Source: Aporhodopirellula sallentina SM41 (lineage in GTDB: Bacteria; Planctomycetota; Planctomycetia; Pirellulales; Pirellulaceae). From it: DNA of 37,141 bases. Numbering within the stretch: position 1 is the stretch's first letter; each line of letters begins with the position of its first letter. Position numbers and translations under genes: made by a program. The notes under the pieces were generated by a model that had not been told where the DNA came from, did not search any database, and saw only the letters and a program-made list of their open reading frames with translations. The stretch spans positions 1 through 37,141 of the forward strand of contig NZ_ANOH01000399.1 in assembly GCF_000346505.1 (NCBI RefSeq). The letters are read 5' to 3'. Positions 15,470-23,471 of the stretch are shown here, piece by piece.

Positions 15470-17059
15470 CTACAGCGGAATGAGGCCGTGTTTCTTCGGT
15501 GGGCGTTGGTCACGTTTGTTCTTCAAGTACTCGAGAGCCCGAGCAATGTGTTTGCGGGTATCGGCCGGTTCGATGATATCATCAACGAGTCGACGTCCCG
15601 CGGCGACGTACGGCGATGCGAACGCGTCTCGATACTCTTGGATTAACTCGGCGCGTCGGGTGGCTTTGTCTTCGGCTTCCGCCATCTCTTTGCGAAACAC
15701 AATTTCAACCGCACCTTCGGCTCCCATCACCGCGATCTCTGCGGTTGGCCATGCGAACACGCAGTCGGCGGCGATGTCTCGTGAGCACATCGCCACATGA
15801 GCACCACCGTATGATTTGCGAAGGATTAACTGGATCATCGGCACCGTGGCGGCCGAGTACGCGAACAGTAACTTGGCCCCGTTGCGAATGATGCCGTTGT
15901 GTTCCTGTTCCACGCCCGGCAAATAACCGGGCACGTCGACCATCGTCACCATCGGCAGGTTGAAGGCGTTACAGAATCGAATGAACCGAGCGGCTTTGTT
16001 GGCAGCCTGATTATTGATCGCCCCCGCGAGGACCGCCGGTTGGTTAGCGATGATGCCAATCGTGTTCCCAAGAATCCGAGCAAAACCGATCACCATGTTC
16101 GGTGCGTGGCCCGCCTGAACTTCGAGGAAATCACCGCGATCGACAACTCCTGCGATGACCTGCCGGACGTCATATCCGACTTTCGGATCAACGGGAACGA
16201 TCTTGTTAAGTTCTGGATTCGGGTCGACACCTTCGTCACCAGGAACGTACGGCGCCTCTTCCAAATTGTTTGACGGCAGGAAGCTCAACAAACGGCGGCA
16301 GATGTGCAACGCGTCGTCATCATCCTCGGCGACAAAGTGCACGACGCCCGAATGTGCCATATGCGAGTCGGCGCCACCGAGTGCTTCGGCCGTGATGTCT
16401 TCGCCGGTAACCTGTTTGATCACCTGAGGTCCGGTGATAAACATTTGAGCCTTGCGAGTCTGGATAATAAAGTCCGTCAGCGCTGGTGAGTACGCGGCAC
16501 CACCGGCACAAGGACCACAGATCAAAGAAATTTGCGGCACGGCCCCGGACAAAAGCACGTTGCTGTGAAAGACCTGCCCGTAACCTGAGAGCGAGTCGAT
16601 GCCCTCCTGAACGCGAGCACCACCGGAATCGTTGATGAACACAAACGGGCTGCCGGTTTTCAGCGAGCGATGCATCGCGTCGGCTACCTTCAGTGAGTGC
16701 ACCTCACCGGCGGAGCCACCGAGAACCGAAAAATCTTGACTCGCCAGGTGAATCAACCGCCCATCGATCGATGCCGCACCGGTCACCACACCATCGGCAG
16801 GTGCGGACTTGGTGAGCATGCCGAATTTCGTTTGGCGGTGCCGAGCGAACAGTCCGAACTCTTCGAAACTTTCATTGTCGACGAGCCCACCGATCCGTTC
16901 GCGGGCGGTCATCTTGCCCTGAGAATGTTGCTTCTCATGCCGAGACTCGCCACCACCGCTCTCGGTCTCGGCGCGGCGTTCGTGCAACTCCGCGATGAGA
17001 TCATCCATTGTTTTTCCGCCGGGTGCCGTCGTTTTATTGTCGTTGCTTGAAGTTGCCAT
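15470..17059 (-). CDS. Acyl-CoA carboxyltransferase subunit (12S/PccB/MmdA-like)
   Basis: A 529-aa carboxyltransferase with the paired crotonase-fold halves of the PccB/MmdA family. It transfers CO2 between biotin and an acyl-CoA, most likely propionyl-/methylmalonyl-CoA. Markers: KMTARERIGGLVD at the start; SQDFSVLGGSAGEVHSLK; the N-half oxyanion segment GPCAGGAAYSPALTDF; VDVPGYLPGVEQEHNGIIRNGAKLLFAYS; and the C-half segment KSYGGAHVAMCSRD. Length is usual. It follows the 5S-like gene by 185 bp and precedes the 88-aa gene by 6 bp. With no biotin carboxylase gene beside it, a decarboxylase or transcarboxylase role competes with ordinary propionyl-CoA carboxylase. Confidence 0.93.
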   Translation of the reverse strand: MATSSNDNKTTAPGGKTMDDLIAELHERRAETESGGGESRHEKQHSQGKMTARERIGGLVDNESFEEFGLFARHRQTKFGMLTKSAPADGVVTGAASIDGRLIHLASQDFSVLGGSAGEVHSLKVADAMHRSLKTGSPFVFINDSGGARVQEGIDSLSGYGQVFHSNVLLSGAVPQISLICGPCAGGAAYSPALTDFIIQTRKAQMFITGPQVIKQVTGEDITAEALGGADSHMAHSGVVHFVAEDDDDALHICRRLLSFLPSNNLEEAPYVPGDEGVDPNPELNKIVPVDPKVGYDVRQVIAGVVDRGDFLEVQAGHAPNMVIGFARILGNTIGIIANQPAVLAGAINNQAANKAARFIRFCNAFNLPMVTMVDVPGYLPGVEQEHNGIIRNGAKLLFAYSAATVPMIQLILRKSYGGAHVAMCSRDIAADCVFAWPTAEIAVMGAEGAVEIVFRKEMAEAEDKATRRAELIQEYRDAFASPYVAAGRRLVDDIIEPADTRKHIARALEYLKNKRDQRPPKKHGLIPL

Positions 17060-17101
17060 AAGACTGACTAGCTCGAACTTTGCATTGAAAAGTGAAACGT
17101 C

Positions 17102-17118
17102 CCCCGGAACCGCCGGGG
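17102..17118. repeat. GC hairpin in operon spacer
   Basis: CCCCGG (17102-17107), loop AACCG, CCGGGG (17113-17118), in the 185-bp gap between the 5S-like and 12S-like genes. It could serve as an mRNA processing or attenuation site. Confidence 0.4.
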
Positions 17119-17134
17119 AGCAGTGTCGTGTCTA

Positions 17135-17179
17135 CCTGTGCCGTTTTGGCCTGCGCTGTTTAGGCCTGTGCCGTCTAGG
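17135..17179 (+). repeat. Three-unit tandem repeat, 15 bp
   Basis: Units CCTGTGCCGTTTTGG (17135), CCTGCGCTGTTTAGG (17150) and CCTGTGCCGTCTAGG (17165) follow each other directly, inside the spacer between two genes of the carboxyl-transfer operon. Confidence 0.7.
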
Positions 17180-17244
17180 AATGAGTGCCGATCGCAATCA
17201 GACCTCGTCTAGGTCGAATAACGCCATCGCGTTCAAACGTCACA

Positions 17245-18747
17245 TCAAACCTCGGTCGGCTCGATCGAAACCTTGTGAACGCGGTTATTGAGTTTGACGT
17301 CGTACTTCACCGGCCCGGTGATGCCGTTGCGTTTTGCCGCCGCTTTGGCATCCGCCTCGGCGACCTGTTCCGGTGTTTGGCTGAGGTTCTTCGGTCCCTC
17401 GTCGCGAGTCTTGAAGAATCCCGGTGCCACCTGCGGGAACATGGCGTACGTTAGGACGTCCTCATCGCTGCCGTTGAAACCTTCGAGTTTTCCAGCCTGC
17501 CCTTTCAGTTCGCCCCATTCGGGTTTGAGCATATCGGCGGGACGACAAGTAATCGGTTCTTTCTTTGCGTGTTTGGACGAGGCTTCAATGATTTCGGGAT
17601 CACGATCGGCGATCGTTTCGCCGTAGTAGCCCAGCATCAAATCAGCGAACTCACCGGTGAGAACTTTGAACTGTCCCATCAAGACATTGAACACAGCCTG
17701 CGTGCCGACGATTTGGCTCGACGGTGTGACCAGTGGCGGGTAGCCGGCGACTTTACGAACCCTCGGTACTTCTTCGAGCACTTCGTTGATCCGATCGGCG
17801 GCGCCCTGCTGGCCGAGTTGGCTTTCCATGTTGGAAATCATCCCGCCGGGAATTTGACTGTCGAAGATATCAGTTTCGACGCCGATGAACTTCGACTCAA
17901 ACTCCGCATAGCGAGGGCGGATTTTTGCAAAGTGTTCTTTGACTTTCTTCAAACGCGACTTATCCAATCGCGTGTGATATTCGGTGCCTTCGAGCATCTC
18001 GACCAAAGCCTCGGTCGGGTTGTGTCCAGGCCCGAGACTCAGAGAGGAAATGCTGGTATCGACGATGTCAGCTCCGGCCTCGATCGCTTTCATCAAACTA
18101 ACCAACGTCACGCCGGTCGTTGAGTGAGCGTGAACGTGAATGAGCATGTCATCGCCGCAGGCTTCTTTGATCCCTTTGACGATGTCATAAGCGGGCTGCG
18201 GTTTCAACAACGCGGCCATGTCCTTGATGCAGATCGAGTCGCACCCCATGTCCTGCAGTCGTTTGCCCATCTCGACGAATTTGTCGATCGTGTGCAGCGG
18301 GCTCGTCGTGTAGCAGATCGTGCCTTCGGCGTGTTTGCCGGTTTTCCGCACCGCGGTCATCGCACGTTCGAGGTTTCGAATATCGTTCAACGCATCGAAG
18401 ACTCGAAAAACGTCCATGCCGTTCTCGGCCGACTTGTCGACAAACCGATCAACGACTTCGTCTTGGTAGTGACGATAGCCGAGAAGGTTTTGTGCCCGCA
18501 GCAACATCTGCAACCGCGAGTTGGGAAGAAGTTTGCGGAACGTTCGCAATCTCTCCCACGGGTCTTCATTGAGAAAGCGAATGCAAGAGTCGTATGTTGC
18601 CCCGCCCCAGCACTCCACGCTCCAGTAGCCGGCTTGATCAATGTCTTCACAGATGGGGACCATGTCCTCCATCGCCATCCGCGTCGCTAAGATGCTTTGA
18701 TGACCGTCGCGTAAGACTAACTCGGTTACTTCGACGCCACGTGACAT
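17245..18747 (-). CDS. Pyruvate/oxaloacetate carboxyltransferase (5S/OadA/PycB-like)
   Basis: A 500-aa TIM-barrel carboxyltransferase of the HMGL-like family. It exchanges CO2 between biotin and pyruvate/oxaloacetate. Seen: LRDGHQSILATRM with metal ligand Asp14; GGATYDSCIRFLNEDPWERL; the carboxylated lysine Lys175 in CIKDMAALL; the metal-binding His pair H206/H208 in IHVHAHSTTG; then a PYC_OADA domain (~290-440: SQIPGGMISNMESQL). It lacks a fused biotinyl domain, which is supplied by the gene at 14799-15185. It is the first gene of the operon. The closest known arrangement is Propionibacterium transcarboxylase (5S, 12S, 1.3S); pyruvate carboxylase subunit B is the alternative. Confidence 0.92.
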   Translation of the reverse strand: MSRGVEVTELVLRDGHQSILATRMAMEDMVPICEDIDQAGYWSVECWGGATYDSCIRFLNEDPWERLRTFRKLLPNSRLQMLLRAQNLLGYRHYQDEVVDRFVDKSAENGMDVFRVFDALNDIRNLERAMTAVRKTGKHAEGTICYTTSPLHTIDKFVEMGKRLQDMGCDSICIKDMAALLKPQPAYDIVKGIKEACGDDMLIHVHAHSTTGVTLVSLMKAIEAGADIVDTSISSLSLGPGHNPTEALVEMLEGTEYHTRLDKSRLKKVKEHFAKIRPRYAEFESKFIGVETDIFDSQIPGGMISNMESQLGQQGAADRINEVLEEVPRVRKVAGYPPLVTPSSQIVGTQAVFNVLMGQFKVLTGEFADLMLGYYGETIADRDPEIIEASSKHAKKEPITCRPADMLKPEWGELKGQAGKLEGFNGSDEDVLTYAMFPQVAPGFFKTRDEGPKNLSQTPEQVAEADAKAAAKRNGITGPVKYDVKLNNRVHKVSIEPTEV

Positions 18748-19022
18748 GAACGGTACTCCTTCATGGATTCGATAGTTTTCGTCTGCAAAAGATCATGACA
18801 ATCCTGCAAACCACAAGCAACCGACAGTTGCCTTAAAACACGCGATTTGTGCATGGGCATATCGACGCACGCATTCAGAGATCCGCCTCTTCGTCGAGTC
18901 CTTTTGCCCCTTCACTTTCGATGACTGGGTTTTTGTGGATTCCAGAAAGCGGACATCTTGGATAAACTGTCGCACGTGAGGAGCGAGCCGCCGCATCGGC
19001 CCGTCTGTTTTTACCGCTTGTT

Positions 19023-19865
19023 TTGATACCACTCCTACGACTCTACCGCACCGGCTCGGGATCGCTTCAGCGACCGATATGCGCTGCGCTGCTCGCAGTG
19101 ATGATCATCGGTGTCGTCGGCCTGCCACTGACCGCACCCCGGCCGTCGACGACGGAACGCTTCCCGTGCGAGAATTGCCCCTGCGGTTGTGCCACCGCTG
19201 ACTTCTGTTGGGACAAGTGTTGCTGCCATACCGATGCGGAAAAACTCACCTGGGCTGCGGAAAATGGCGTCCAGCCGCCCGCATTCCTCATCGCACGAGC
19301 GAACCAGACGGCCCCGCAAGCGAACACGGTGGCGCGATCCGAACCTTCTCAAAAGGCCGCGAACTGCTGTTGCTGCAGCAGCAATGCCGCCACTCGCAAA
19401 GCCCCCGCGAGCGATCCGGTTCACGAAACCGAGGAAGCGTCACTGTGCTCCTCAACACGCTCCTCAACACGCTCCTCAACACGCTCTTCAACACAAAACA
19501 ACTCGAAAACAGTCTCGACCTGCGAAAGCTCGACCTGCGAAAGCTCGACCTGCGAAAGCGACGCCTCACCCCCCAACGCAAAAGCGGCCAACGCCAATAC
19601 TGCCGCCGTCCCATCGAACAACACTGCCAACGATGACGATGCGGTAGCCTACGAAGACGCTGAAAACAGCATCCGGTTGGTCCTGCTCGAAGACGCCGCG
19701 CGATGCCGCGGCATCGACATGATCTGGTCGATCTTCTCTGAGGCGGTCGTCGAATCGCCGCCGGTCACGGTGGCATCGACTACGCCATGGCTGCTGTTTC
19801 TTCTCGCGATCGAGAACGATTGCGTTGCTTCTCGGACACTCTGTCCCGACCCTCCGGTTCCCTAG
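19023..19865 (+). CDS. Cys-rich exported protein with internal tandem repeats
   Basis: A ~280-aa protein, function unknown. An N-terminal hydrophobic stretch (CAALLAVMIIGVVGLPLTA) looks like a signal or anchor. Next comes a dense Cys motif, CENCPCGC, then CWDKCCCHTDAEKLTW and a NGVQPPAFLIA tail, which I recall as a recurrent pattern in planctomycete proteins; metal binding or disulfide folding is inferred. A second cluster (NCCCCSS) precedes two repeat tracts, SSTR x4 and STCES x3. A hydrophobic segment (TPWLLFLLAIE) lies near the end. The only start I find is a TTG at 19023 without a clear ribosome site, so the N-terminus is uncertain. It opens a cluster with DUF1559, DUF4198-like and YHS-like lipoprotein genes. 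Confidence 0.7.
   Translation: MIPLLRLYRTGSGSLQRPICAALLAVMIIGVVGLPLTAPRPSTTERFPCENCPCGCATADFCWDKCCCHTDAEKLTWAAENGVQPPAFLIARANQTAPQANTVARSEPSQKAANCCCCSSNAATRKAPASDPVHETEEASLCSSTRSSTRSSTRSSTQNNSKTVSTCESSTCESSTCESDASPPNAKAANANTAAVPSNNTANDDDAVAYEDAENSIRLVLLEDAARCRGIDMIWSIFSEAVVESPPVTVASTTPWLLFLLAIENDCVASRTLCPDPPVP
19447..19494 (+). repeat. Four-unit 12-bp tandem repeat in Cys-rich gene
   Basis: GCTCCTCAACAC at 19447, 19459 and 19471, then GCTCTTCAACAC at 19483. The unit is a multiple of three, so copy changes keep the frame; it encodes the SSTR repeats. Confidence 0.85.
19520..19562 (+). repeat. Three-unit 15-bp tandem repeat in Cys-rich gene
   Basis: CTGCGAAAGCTCGAC at 19520 and 19535, followed by a shortened CTGCGAAAGCGAC at 19550. 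Encodes STCES repeats, so each copy adds one Cys. Confidence 0.85.
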
Positions 19866-19892
19866 CACGGACGTGATCTCCATGACGTGCTA
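19863..19892. terminator. Inverted repeat at stop of Cys-rich gene
   Basis: TAGCACG (19863-19869, starting with the stop codon) and CGTGCTA (19886-19892), loop 16 nt. A weak terminator or partial attenuator ahead of the DUF1559 gene. Confidence 0.4.
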
Positions 19893-20337
19893 ACCGATCG
19901 CTCCTGCGTATCGGTACCGGCGTGTCATCTCTTTACGTGATTCGGTGCAGCCATCGCGACCCCTGCGCGGATCGATCGGTGTGTCATCTCTGCCCGCACC
20001 CTGTGTGCAGCGGACGGTGATGCGTTTGCCGCTTGTCGGCATCACACGGATCGTCTGCGCAACCGTTCTGCCATGGTTGTCGATCAAACAACACCGCTGC
20101 CGCGCAGGTGCTCCGGAGTCTTGCTCCTCACACCAGCGTAGTCACCGTCATCGGCGCGGCGGCGTCCTTGATCACACCCCAGCACCACATCACGCCGGCT
20201 CAGCCCCGACACTTGTTTCGAACACGACACGCAGTTCGACCGATGATTCTGCGCGCATTCAGAATGCAACATCGCACGCTGATCTCGCCCTGTCCTTCCA
20301 TCAACTTCAAACCAGACAACTCAACTTCAATACCGAT
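19866..20337. other. Intergenic region before DUF1559 gene
   Basis: About 470 bases. It has a near-exact direct repeat CGGYGTGTCATCTCT at 19918-19932 and 19977-19991 (59-bp spacing), which could be a paired regulator site. Open frames here are unsupported. No ribosome site is seen before the ATG at 20338. Confidence 0.45.
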
Positions 20338-21414
20338 ATGAAACCCCAATCTCTCTTTCCACGACGTGCGTTCACGCTCGTTGAATTGCTCGTTGTGATC
20401 GCGATCATCGGCGTGCTCGTCGGCTTGCTTTTGCCCGCGGTTCAGTCCGCGCGAGAGGCCGCCCGCCGGATGCAATGTGGCAACAATCTCAAACAGATCA
20501 CCTTGGCGATGCACAACTACGAGAGCTCGCATCGCAAACTTCCGTCCAACTACACCACCGGTGCCGGCATCTCGGGAAACTTCTCGATCTTTGCGCAGAT
20601 GGCACCGTTCTATGAGCAGGGCAACATGCTCGACCTCATCCACTTTGATCGGCCGCTGCACGTTGGCTGTTGCCCTGGGCAACTCGTCACGCCACACGAC
20701 ACCGCGGCGGCGAGCATGATCACCACCTTGGCATGCCCCAGCGAAGATTACGAACGCACCTTTACCGTGACGTCGCTTTCCGGTGCCGGTCCACAGCAGA
20801 GCTACTCGGGAACGAACTACGGAATGAACACCGGAACGGGAGTCGGCACGCTGTATGACACTCGGGTTCCAACCGACGGCGTTCTTTGGATCAATTCCAA
20901 GGTCGGGTTTGAAGCCGTCACCGACGGGCTGAGCAACACCGCCGCGTTCGCCGAACACTTGCTAGGCGTGCTCGAACAGTCGCCGGCCGAACCGACCATC
21001 GACGCGATGCGACGACGAATCATGTTCAACGTGACCTGTGCCTTCACGGATCGATCCATGCCTCCCGCCACACCGGGAATGAGCGGATATGTTCTGCCCA
21101 AAAACCCTGACGAGATGGAAGCCTACACACGTGCGAGCAGTTTGCACCGCGGTTGGTCAGGCCAACGCGGAGCGGGTTGGATCAACGGGCGTGAATATTG
21201 GACCGGCTACACGCACTATCATCCGCCACAAAGCGGCATCCCTGACATGCAAACCTGCGGGTGGGGCGTTTTCGGATCGCGCAGCAATCACCCCGGTGGC
21301 GTTCACGTCTCCCGATGTGACGGCAGTGTCACGTTTGTCAATGAAAGCGTTGACCTCAACGTTTGGCGTGCCCTCGGCACCAGCAACGGTCACGAGGTAA
21401 TGAAAGAACTCTGA
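20338..21414 (+). CDS. DUF1559 prepilin-like protein
   Basis: A 358-aa DUF1559 (SBP_bac_10) protein with leader PRRA followed by [20 protein letters not shown] and the family segment [20 protein letters not shown]. The C-terminal H-X9-DG box reads [17 protein letters not shown]. Compared with the copy at 5518-6777 it is shorter, and its middle differs ([20 protein letters not shown]). The frame is open 131 codons upstream, but the leader fixes the start at ATG 20338. Its place among Cys-rich and DUF4198 genes suggests a pseudopilin dedicated to that system; this is inference. Confidence 0.9.
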   Translation: MKPQSLFPRRAFTLVELLVVIAIIGVLVGLLLPAVQSAREAARRMQCGNNLKQITLAMHNYESSHRKLPSNYTTGAGISGNFSIFAQMAPFYEQGNMLDLIHFDRPLHVGCCPGQLVTPHDTAAASMITTLACPSEDYERTFTVTSLSGAGPQQSYSGTNYGMNTGTGVGTLYDTRVPTDGVLWINSKVGFEAVTDGLSNTAAFAEHLLGVLEQSPAEPTIDAMRRRIMFNVTCAFTDRSMPPATPGMSGYVLPKNPDEMEAYTRASSLHRGWSGQRGAGWINGREYWTGYTHYHPPQSGIPDMQTCGWGVFGSRSNHPGGVHVSRCDGSVTFVNESVDLNVWRALGTSNGHEVMKEL

Positions 21415-21422
21415 GCGAACCT

Positions 21423-21485
21423 CCCATCACACCCATCACACCCATCACACCCATCACACCCATCACACCCATCACACCCATCACA
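21423..21485 (+). repeat. Seven-unit 9-bp tandem repeat
   Basis: CCCATCACA repeated seven times without a mismatch, beginning 8 bases after the DUF1559 stop and ending ~30 bases before the start of the next gene. In the downstream gene's frame it would read as Pro-Ile-Thr repeats, but that gene's signal peptide begins later. Confidence 0.92.
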
Positions 21486-21515
21486 TACTCAAATCCATCA
21501 AACAGAACTCCCCAA

Positions 21516-22325
21516 ATGCTAAGAACTCAATCGCTAGTCACGCTTCTGCTCCTTTCGCTAACCGGCACGTTGACGTCCGCTCACGACGTCTGGTTGCAAA
21601 CACAATCGCCCGTCATTCGCACCGGCGAGGTCGCTCACGTTGATCTCAGCCTCGGCAATCACGGCAACCATCATCGTGATTTCAAATTGGCCGGACGCAT
21701 CAATCTCGACTGGGTCACGGTCGACCAAGTCCGCCCCGACGGCACGTCCACTGATCTTCGAGACAAGATGTTCGCAACCGCGTCGGCCGAGAAAGAGGGT
21801 TACTGGACGACTCCGCTTGCGGTGGAACAAACCGGTACGCACTGCGTCGTCCAAACGCTCGACCGTGTCATGCAACATGGTAAATCCGTTCGCGGAGTCC
21901 GAACGGCGAAGGCATACTTCCTCGTTGCCGAGTCGCTCGACGCCCCTCAACTGAAAAACCATGTCCACGACCGACCACTCGGCCTACCGTTTGAAGTGGT
22001 GCTGCAAACGTGCCCCGTCAGCCAAACCGCCACTGGTCAACCGATCACTGTGCAAGTGTTACATCACGGGAAACCGATCTCGGATGTCGTCGTCAGTTTC
22101 ATTCCCGAAGGCGGTGAACTGAGCGGCGAGTTCGACCCGAATTTCGAATTCCGTACCGATGAAAACGGTATGGCGAGTTTCACTCCCAAGTCCGCCAATT
22201 TGTACCTCATCGTTGCGCATCATACCGCCGAAGACGAAAAAACCGACGAATACGAATACACGAGCTACGCATCGACGGTCACTTTGCACGTCCCGAATCG
22301 AATTCGCAATGTATCTTCTCATTAG
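21516..22325 (+). CDS. DUF4198-like periplasmic protein
   Basis: A 269-aa exported protein. The signal peptide (SLVTLLLLSLTGTLTSA) is followed by mature HDVWLQTQSPVIRTGEVAHV, the typical opening of DUF4198, a family annotated around nickel/cobalt uptake and found in the periplasm. An N-terminal His in the mature protein and further His clusters (NHGNHHRDF, NHVHDRP) could bind metal. The C-terminal part has an Ig-like/Kre9-like segment (GQPITVQVLHHGKPISDVVV) with FRTDENGMASFTP, as in DUF4198. The ATG at 21516 is taken, since upstream codons are the 9-bp repeat. The metal is not known. Confidence 0.82.
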   Translation: MLRTQSLVTLLLLSLTGTLTSAHDVWLQTQSPVIRTGEVAHVDLSLGNHGNHHRDFKLAGRINLDWVTVDQVRPDGTSTDLRDKMFATASAEKEGYWTTPLAVEQTGTHCVVQTLDRVMQHGKSVRGVRTAKAYFLVAESLDAPQLKNHVHDRPLGLPFEVVLQTCPVSQTATGQPITVQVLHHGKPISDVVVSFIPEGGELSGEFDPNFEFRTDENGMASFTPKSANLYLIVAHHTAEDEKTDEYEYTSYASTVTLHVPNRIRNVSSH

Positions 22326-22374
22326 TGGAATTCGTTTCGCTGACTTTGCCCCCTTTCCGAAACAGGATCGAAAT

Positions 22375-22731
22375 ATGAAATCTCGCTTTTGCGGCGTGGT
22401 CATGCTCGGCATGATCGCGCTGGCAGGCTGCGATGACTCTTCGCAGCATCTTCAAACCGCCTCCACCACTGACGGCCCTCCACCGAGCCAGGAAATCCTG
22501 GCCGCGCTGGCTTCCGCTGACAAACTCGACGGCAAGGAAGACCACGTGATCGGCAAATGCTACGTCTGCCAACTCTCGATGAACGGGAAGTCCGAACTCA
22601 CCGCGGAAGCACACGGCTACACCGCCTGCATGTGCAGCAGTTTCTGTCGGGATCATTTCACGTCCGACCCTGACGACGTGATTTCGAACACGGCCATCCC
22701 AACCGCATCGGACGAGACGATTACTCACTGA
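22375..22731 (+). CDS. Lipoprotein with YHS/TRASH-like Cys motif
   Basis: A 118-aa lipoprotein: MKSRFCGVVMLGMIALAGCD, lipobox LAGC with Cys19. After a ~40-residue spacer comes CYVCQLSMNG, and 20 residues on ACMCSSFCRDHFTSDPDDVI. This spacing and the RDxFxxxPD ending match the pattern of YHS/TRASH metal-binding domains (CPVCGM ... CSxxCRxxFxxxPE). Such domains occur in copper and other heavy-metal proteins. AGGAT precedes the ATG. It begins 49 bp after the DUF4198-like gene on the same strand, so it is probably the last gene of this cluster. A metal-sensing or scavenging role is inferred. Confidence 0.78.
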   Translation: MKSRFCGVVMLGMIALAGCDDSSQHLQTASTTDGPPPSQEILAALASADKLDGKEDHVIGKCYVCQLSMNGKSELTAEAHGYTACMCSSFCRDHFTSDPDDVISNTAIPTASDETITH

Positions 22732-22782
22732 GTGGTCGTTGCACAAAACGGCAGAGCGTATCCAAACCGTTTCCGACGGAGC

Positions 22783-23187
22783 TTAAAGGTTCCAAGCCGT
22801 GATGGACAACTGTAACACGGTCGCGATCGATACCCAGATTAGATAAGGAATTTGGGCGATCGCGATCCATCGGGAATGCCGCCACACGAGCCACATCATG
22901 ACCGGGATCGTGATCCACACCACGAGTATATCGATCGCCGCGAGAGGCAAATTCCGCAACCCAAACTGAATCGGTGTGAAAAAGATGTTCGCGACCAGAT
23001 TCACAGCGAACGGTACCGCCACCTTCCATGGTATCCGCCCACGAATCGTCTGCACAAAGACGTACCCGAATGTGACAAGGATGATCGGGTAGAGAATTTG
23101 CCAGATCAAACCGATCGTCGATGGCTCCGGCGTCCAGGCCGGTTTCGCGAGCGCCTCGTACCACTCTCTCCAACCGATGCTGTCCAT
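22783..23187 (-). CDS. TspO/MBR family protein, four-TM form
   Basis: A 134-aa inner-membrane protein of the TspO family (tryptophan-rich, binds tetrapyrroles and sterols in other members). Core signature: WYEALAKPAWTPEPSTIGLIWQILYPI, here seen as WYEALAKPAWTPE then IGLIWQILYP, followed by FAVNLVANIFFTPIQFGLRN and a third and fourth segment ending TVLQLSITAWNL. The usual first membrane helix before the KPxWTP loop is missing, leaving four. The ATG at 23187 with AAGG before it is chosen; a GTG at 23259 would add a hydrophilic 24 residues, not a helix. It converges on the lipoprotein gene. Confidence 0.88.
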   Translation of the reverse strand: MDSIGWREWYEALAKPAWTPEPSTIGLIWQILYPIILVTFGYVFVQTIRGRIPWKVAVPFAVNLVANIFFTPIQFGLRNLPLAAIDILVVWITIPVMMWLVWRHSRWIAIAQIPYLIWVSIATVLQLSITAWNL

Positions 23188-23471
23188 CTTTTTGCCTTGT
23201 TCAACGATCGCGTCACGCGCTGCGTTTCTAGAAATGTCATCGGAATCACCGTTCTGCACTGAGAGCTAGAATCGGCGAACCTCCTCTGCCGCCATCCTAC
23301 ACGTCGATCCAAGATGTCACCATCGTCATCAATCCGGGTGTCACCAAAAATGAACCTGCCCAAGGCTCAACCGAACATCTTTGCCGCCGTATGCAACGCG
23401 AGCATTCACGTTAGCGGCGGACACTTCATGTTTTGTTTTCTCCGAGAACGTGTTTCAGAATGACGCATGAA

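Noticed and set aside
18793-19032. 79-codon minus frame upstream of the 5S-like gene
   Set aside because: Low-complexity and basic, no ribosome site or motif; more likely promoter DNA.
19208-19636. Alternative frames across the tandem arrays (e.g. repeated Leu-Asn-Thr-Leu)
   Set aside because: The Cys motifs, signal peptide and in-frame stop context support only the frame starting at 19023.
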